Positions 60,692 through 64,000 of a stretch of DNA of 64,000 nt are shown here, in pieces. A program made the translations under genes and the position numbers. Every line of letters starts with the position of its first letter. The stretch's first letter is position 1. The stretch comes from JAJDNW01 sp039714495 (GTDB taxonomy: Bacteria > Desulfobacterota > Desulfobacteria > Desulfobacterales > B30-G6), in NCBI GenBank assembly GCA_039714495.1, contig JBDLJD010000001.1:23141-87140 (forward strand). The letters are read 5' to 3'. Below the pieces are notes generated by a model. That model was given only the letters and a program-made list of their open reading frames with translations. It ran no database searches and was not told the origin of the DNA.

Positions 60692-60716
60692 TTGACATCA
60701 TCTCATCTTGAGATAA
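60692..60716 (+). promoter_or_regulatory. higBA promoter with overlapping operator
   Basis: TTGACA at 60692-60697 is a perfect -35; TAATAT is 16 nt downstream. A perfect inverted repeat ATCTCA-TCT-TGAGAT (60700-60714) covers the spacer, the right position for autorepression by HigA. Confidence 0.75.
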
Positions 60717-60726
60717 TATATGTGAT

Positions 60727-61017
60727 ATGCACATTATCACCCGGAAACGCCTTCTTGAGTTTGCCCAAAAGCACCCAGATTGCAACACCGCTCTTGAATC
60801 CTGGTATAGAATCGTAAAACACACAAAATTTAATTCGTTTGCAGAGCTAAGGCAAACGTTTCCGAGTGCTGATCAAGTTAGGAAATTAACGGTTTTCAAT
60901 ATTGGAGGAAATAAAGCGCGTTTAATTACAGCGATCCACTACAACACATCCCGGGTTTATATCCGACATGTTCTTACTCATAAAGAATATGACCGGGGAA
61001 CCTGGAAGGAGATATAA
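60727..61017 (+). CDS. higB: HigB-type mRNA interferase toxin
   Basis: 96 residues, RelE/HigB fold: MHIITRKRLLEFAQKHPDCNTALESWYRI at the start, NIGGNKARLITAIHYNTSRVYIRHVLTHKEYDR at the end. These are standard HigB (HTH-less, ribosome-associated RNase) signatures. It cleaves mRNA on ribosomes when HigA is lost. Toxin-first order and a one-nucleotide gap to higA are typical of HigBA. Confidence 0.92.
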   Translation: MHIITRKRLLEFAQKHPDCNTALESWYRIVKHTKFNSFAELRQTFPSADQVRKLTVFNIGGNKARLITAIHYNTSRVYIRHVLTHKEYDRGTWKEI

Positions 61018-61018
61018 A

Positions 61019-61420
61019 ATGAGTACCCAGCTTGAAAAAATTGCCAAAATCTGGCCTCGCATTCAAAATATTTTTTCTATGCCCCACAATCAGAAGGAAT
61101 ATAATAGATTAGTCCATATTCTTGATGGCTTAATTGATGAAGTGCGCGAAAATGAATCACATCCCTTAGCCTCCTTAATGGAAACTCTGGGGAGTCTTAT
61201 TGAAACATACGAGGCACAAAATATTCCGGAGATTGAAGGCAGCCCAAGCGATGCTTTAAAAAATCTCATGGAGGAACATGATCTGAAACAATCAGATTTA
61301 CCTGAAATAGGAAGCCAAGGAGTAATTTCGGAAATACTTTCCGGAAAACGTCAATTCAATGTTCGTCAGATAAAACTGTTAAGCAATCGATTTAATGTGT
61401 CACCGGCTGTATTCATGTAA
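61019..61420 (+). CDS. higA: HigA-type antitoxin
   Basis: 133 residues from the ATG at 61019, chosen for the AAGGAG element 8 nt upstream. The C-terminal half is an XRE-type helix-turn-helix (LMEEHDLKQSDLPEIGSQGVISEILSGKRQFNVRQIKLLSNRF). The N-terminal half is a helical toxin-binding part. It neutralises HigB and represses the operon through the palindrome at 60700-60714. Confidence 0.92.
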   Translation: MSTQLEKIAKIWPRIQNIFSMPHNQKEYNRLVHILDGLIDEVRENESHPLASLMETLGSLIETYEAQNIPEIEGSPSDALKNLMEEHDLKQSDLPEIGSQGVISEILSGKRQFNVRQIKLLSNRFNVSPAVFM

Positions 61421-61525
61421 ACCCAGACAAAGCTTCAAGTTTGTTACCGGGTGGAATTCTAAGGTCTTGGACAGTCGAACTTCTTGACTTTCTCATTATT
61501 GGAAGAAACAAAGGAGGGTCTTCTG

Positions 61526-61657
61526 TTGCGGAAAAAAGATGATAGCAAGCTTTCCTGGGAAGAAACCTATAAAGCCATGGCCGATGAGAAAGAGAACTGG
61601 GATGATTTTGATGCAGCCCTGCTGGATGGATTAGAAGATGAAGACTTTGAATATTGA
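61526..61657 (+). CDS. Small acidic antitoxin-like ORF
   Basis: 43 codons from a TTG at 61526, with AGGAGG 8 nt upstream. The peptide is acidic and Trp-rich (SWEETYKAMADEKENWDDFD...GLEDEDFEY). It resembles the small antitoxin-type partners found before MazF/PemK-family toxins; this is recognition by pattern only. No toxin of normal size follows. A second 32-codon frame overlaps its end. Confidence 0.45.
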   Translation: MRKKDDSKLSWEETYKAMADEKENWDDFDAALLDGLEDEDFEY

Positions 61658-61736
61658 AAGATACGACTGGAGTTCAATTGATTGTTACCGGTTAAAGAGC
61701 GGTTTGAACAACGAGTTGGCTATGAAAGGAGAGTAA
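61638..61736 (+). CDS. Very short overlapping ORF, doubtful
   Basis: 32 codons beginning MKTLNIERYDWSSID, overlapping the end of the antitoxin-like frame in another register. It could be the truncated start of a toxin gene, or noise. No independent ribosome binding site is visible. Confidence 0.2.
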   Translation: MKTLNIERYDWSSIDCYRLKSGLNNELAMKGE

Positions 61737-61766
61737 AGCTTGGCAATTGAATAAAGAGCCTGTCTT

Positions 61767-62693
61767 CTATTGCCGCTCAAATTTAAGAGCCTTAAAACGA
61801 CCCTCCTGTAAAACAATGCGGGACATTTCATCTGGGCGATGGGGTTGTTTCAATGCGCTAAGGGTGTATTCGGGATCGTGGGGCAATTTGATGATGATGC
61901 TTTCACCTTCTGCCGCCACCTGGGGCATAATGGTCTGAATGGCTGCTGAAGATGTATATGACAGCAGCTCCACCACGGAAGATTGGCATGCCATTTCTTC
62001 CAAGGTCTTCAAGGTGGGCGGCATCAGCAGCATGTCACCGGCTTGTTGTTTTGAAAGCGCTTTACCGGGTTCGATCCAGAGGGTTTCGGTCATTTCTGCG
62101 GAATCATGGACAGGGTTTTGGCCTAGAGGCATGGCTGCCAGAAAAAAACGGGTATTGAAACGTTTTTGTTCAACTTCCGGCGTAAGCCAGCGCGCATAGG
62201 GCCTGAGATCGTTCAGTCTGAAAACAAGGTTTTCCTGCCTGGCCAGATCGGCCAAGGTCATTTCCTGTCGGTGAATCATTGTGCGGTATTTGGCAAACCG
62301 TTGTCTTATCTTTTGATCCGTAAAGTCGATATCCTCGCCGGATGCCGACCCTGCCAGGAGCACGCCGGACTCTTCAAAGGTCTCCCGGACGGCGGCAAAA
62401 AATAGCCCAATCGCCTTTTTATTGGGAAGATCTGGTTCGCTTAACCGCAGCTTAGCCGTTTCGGCGGTCATGCCGTCGGTAAAGTCGATCAACTCCGGAT
62501 CGCAGTCCGCGTCATCCAGCTGACCACCGGGATAGACGAAGGCTTTGCCCATAAAGCTCTGTCGGGCATGGCGGCGCATTAAAAGCAACTCAAACGGATT
62601 TGATGAAGGGGTTTCCCGCATCAACATCACGGTAGACGCGTCCAAGGGGGCCACTGGGGGCGTGTGTTCATTCTTGATATTTGGAAGGCTCAT
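61767..62693 (-). CDS. NUDIX hydrolase, NUDT19-like
   Basis: About 308 residues from the ATG at 62693 (MSLPNIKNEHT); an ATG 30 nt upstream is also possible. The NUDIX helix is AVRETFEESGVLLAG, with RRHARQSFMGKAFVYPGGQLDDAD ahead of it, so the box is split by an insert, as in NUDT19/RP2p-type acyl-CoA diphosphatases. It probably cleaves CoA or a related nucleoside diphosphate derivative. It converges on the toxin-antitoxin cluster. Confidence 0.8.
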   Translation of the reverse strand: MSLPNIKNEHTPPVAPLDASTVMLMRETPSSNPFELLLMRRHARQSFMGKAFVYPGGQLDDADCDPELIDFTDGMTAETAKLRLSEPDLPNKKAIGLFFAAVRETFEESGVLLAGSASGEDIDFTDQKIRQRFAKYRTMIHRQEMTLADLARQENLVFRLNDLRPYARWLTPEVEQKRFNTRFFLAAMPLGQNPVHDSAEMTETLWIEPGKALSKQQAGDMLLMPPTLKTLEEMACQSSVVELLSYTSSAAIQTIMPQVAAEGESIIIKLPHDPEYTLSALKQPHRPDEMSRIVLQEGRFKALKFERQ

Positions 62694-62724
62694 GTTTGCA
62701 CATGATTTCGGTACTAAGCACACA

Positions 62725-62850
62725 GTTTAGCAGGGATAAATCCCTGTGCTACAAAGCCGTCGGCTTTATGCCATGTAGCCCAGGGCTTCAGCCCTGCCGG
62801 AACTTGATCATTGGGCGTTGAATATTGATTATTGGATATTCAATTCCGGT
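62725..62850. repeat. Palindromic dispersed-repeat spacer
   Basis: Contains CAGGGAT/ATCCCTG (62736-62749), AAAGCC/GGCTTT around GTC, CAGGGCT/AGCCCTG, and a TTGGGCGTTGAATATTGA/TATTCAA segment. Such mosaics are common intergenic repeats in Desulfobacterota. No coding frame. Confidence 0.5.
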
Positions 62851-62866
62851 TATCCGGGTTGGGAAT

Positions 62867-64000
62867 CTATAGTGTCAGCAGATTTTTCCCCTTGCCTTTA
62901 ATGTGTTCTTTGCCTGCAATCTTGGCCAGGATTCTTCCCGGCCGGGCATAGCGATCGATGTTGATGGAGAAGAGAACACCCTCGGTGGTGCATTTCACCA
63001 GAACACTCCTTTTTTCAGGATTAAGTTCCACCGGGTTGACGATTTCGGCAATGGGTGTTCCTTTTTTCACAACCACCCCGGGTTTTATCAGAAAAACGAC
63101 AACACCGGGAACGGGAGCCTTTATGTGTTCAACCCCACGGAGCGGGGTGGCCTCATTTTTCAATTCCGGTATCTCGGTTATATCACCCTGGACCAGGCGT
63201 CGCCTGGTGAGGAAGCGAATAAGGCCATGTGCATCGTCAATGGCCATTTCATGGCTGACATCGGAAGCCCCCCGAAGCTCGACGGTGGCGGCCAGGCAGG
63301 CACAAGGGATGGGAAATTTCGCATGCTTTTCAGCCAGGTCCCACCAGATACGGCTGCAGGCTTCGTCAAAGGGGTTGTCCCCGGACTCCTTGGCCAGAAG
63401 GGTGACCACGGCGCCCATTTCTGCCGACAGGTCGGCTGCATCAGGCCACAAAGGGGTTCCCGTGTAGATATGTACCGAGGCCTGCAGGTCGCAGTGAAGA
63501 TCTAGTACGATATCGGCATCAAAAGCCAGTGAAAGCAGCCGGTGTTTGAGGAAGCTGCCTTCATCCTCGGGTTTAATGTCAAACAGCACTTCCGCGATAC
63601 GTTCCCGGATAAGGGCGACATTCCCGGCTGGATCGTCGCTCAAGGTTCCCTCTAGGGCGTCAGAAACCTGAGCGGTTATGTCCAGATGGTTGCGGTTGAA
63701 GTTGATACCGGTGTTGAAATCGGCCCTGCCGCTCAATACGGTGTCCCGCCACTGGCTGATCCCAACCGGGTTGGCTACGGGCACCAGTACGATTTCGCCG
63801 TCGATACGACCCTCTTCATCGAGTTGGTCGAGTTCATCCATGAGATGGTGCATCACCAAAAGACCGGGTGGTTCATCGGCATGCAAACCGGCCTGGATAT
63901 ATGCTTTTTTGCCATTGGTGCACTTACCGTACCGGACAATGGTCAAACGGCGCGCATTTCCCATACTGCATTGAGGCAGTGCTATTCTTTCGATTTTTTT
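62867..64000 (-). CDS. Succinylglutamate desuccinylase/aspartoacylase family protein, 5' end beyond the window
   Basis: At least 377 residues. The frame is open to the right edge, and the codons before the ATG at 63964 read KKIERIALPQCS, which looks like genuine protein, so the true start lies at or beyond 64000. The M14-type zinc site is HADEPPG (His and Glu) with the second His in LDLHCDLQ. The C-terminal 80 residues form a lipoyl-like beta domain (APVPGVVVFLIKPGVVVKKG). It would hydrolyse an N-acyl amino acid or similar amide; the substrate is unknown. Confidence 0.85.
   Translation of the reverse strand, partial: KKIERIALPQCSMGNARRLTIVRYGKCTNGKKAYIQAGLHADEPPGLLVMHHLMDELDQLDEEGRIDGEIVLVPVANPVGISQWRDTVLSGRADFNTGINFNRNHLDITAQVSDALEGTLSDDPAGNVALIRERIAEVLFDIKPEDEGSFLKHRLLSLAFDADIVLDLHCDLQASVHIYTGTPLWPDAADLSAEMGAVVTLLAKESGDNPFDEACSRIWWDLAEKHAKFPIPCACLAATVELRGASDVSHEMAIDDAHGLIRFLTRRRLVQGDITEIPELKNEATPLRGVEHIKAPVPGVVVFLIKPGVVVKKGTPIAEIVNPVELNPEKRSVLVKCTTEGVLFSINIDRYARPGRILAKIAGKEHIKGKGKNLLTL

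Overview
The window reads as chromosomal DNA from an anaerobic Desulfobacterota (sulfate-reducing deltaproteobacterial) genome. This is inferred from gene content, not from a marker gene. The supporting content is a Na+-pumping decarboxylase beta/gamma pair, a threonine dehydrogenase/KBL pathway, an archaeal-like thymidylate synthase, a PHP-UvrD fusion helicase, and the intergenic palindromes and CACAAAG/TTTCGTG repeats common in that group. No rRNA, tRNA, CRISPR array or intact insertion sequence was seen. The right half carries classic origin-proximal genes: dnaN-gyrB, then rpmH-rnpA-yidD-yidC-khpB-mnmE, followed directly by a perfect parS site.

Layout. (1) 1-4592, minus strand: the end of a lipid/polyketide-like operon (thioesterase, FakA-FakB fusion, glycosyltransferase 2, LpxL-like acyltransferase, acyl carrier protein, start of a ketosynthase). 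It resembles part of an aryl-polyene-type cluster that continues off the left edge. (2) 4.9-13.8 kb: a metallophosphatase; lrp(frameshifted)-tdh-kbl for threonine catabolism; a DHH phosphoesterase, mevalonate-kinase-like GHMP kinase and aspartokinase operon; a HAD phosphatase. (3) 13.9-18.2 kb: an Fe3+/polyamine-type ABC importer. (4) 18.6-22.3 kb: ilvE, a eukaryotic-type UTP-glucose-1-P uridylyltransferase and a tandem universal stress protein. (5) 22.4-25.1 kb: pspABC diverging from pspF, with a textbook sigma-54 promoter. (6) 25.1-38.6 kb: lytic transglycosylase, PHP-UvrD helicase, dnaN-gyrB, a long KASIII-like protein, thyA, asnS and an HtrA protease. (7) 38.7-48.9 kb: radical SAM/DUF2344-RNase G, then the rpmH-to-mnmE block, parS and two small genes. 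(8) 49.2-55.3 kb, minus strand: a diadenylate-cyclase-like protein with an altered nucleotide-binding motif, a hydrolase coupled to a two-piece RdgC-like protein, an ABM monooxygenase and oadB/oadG. (9) 55.6-60.6 kb: a BMP-family nucleoside ABC importer. (10) 60.7-64.0 kb: higBA with its operator, antitoxin-like small ORFs, a NUDIX protein and an AstE/AspA-like deacylase cut by the right edge.

The most distinctive non-genic signal is a set of long, mostly perfect inverted repeats. Several enclose the stop codon of the gene they follow, and some are followed by a second GCGGC/GCCGC mini-hairpin. Another set of roughly 100-nt inverted-repeat-bounded segments sits directly upstream of start codons; two of these share the same CGGTTGTCA/TGACAACCG boundary. 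Other notable points are the frameshift in the lrp-like gene and the stop-separated rdgC halves.
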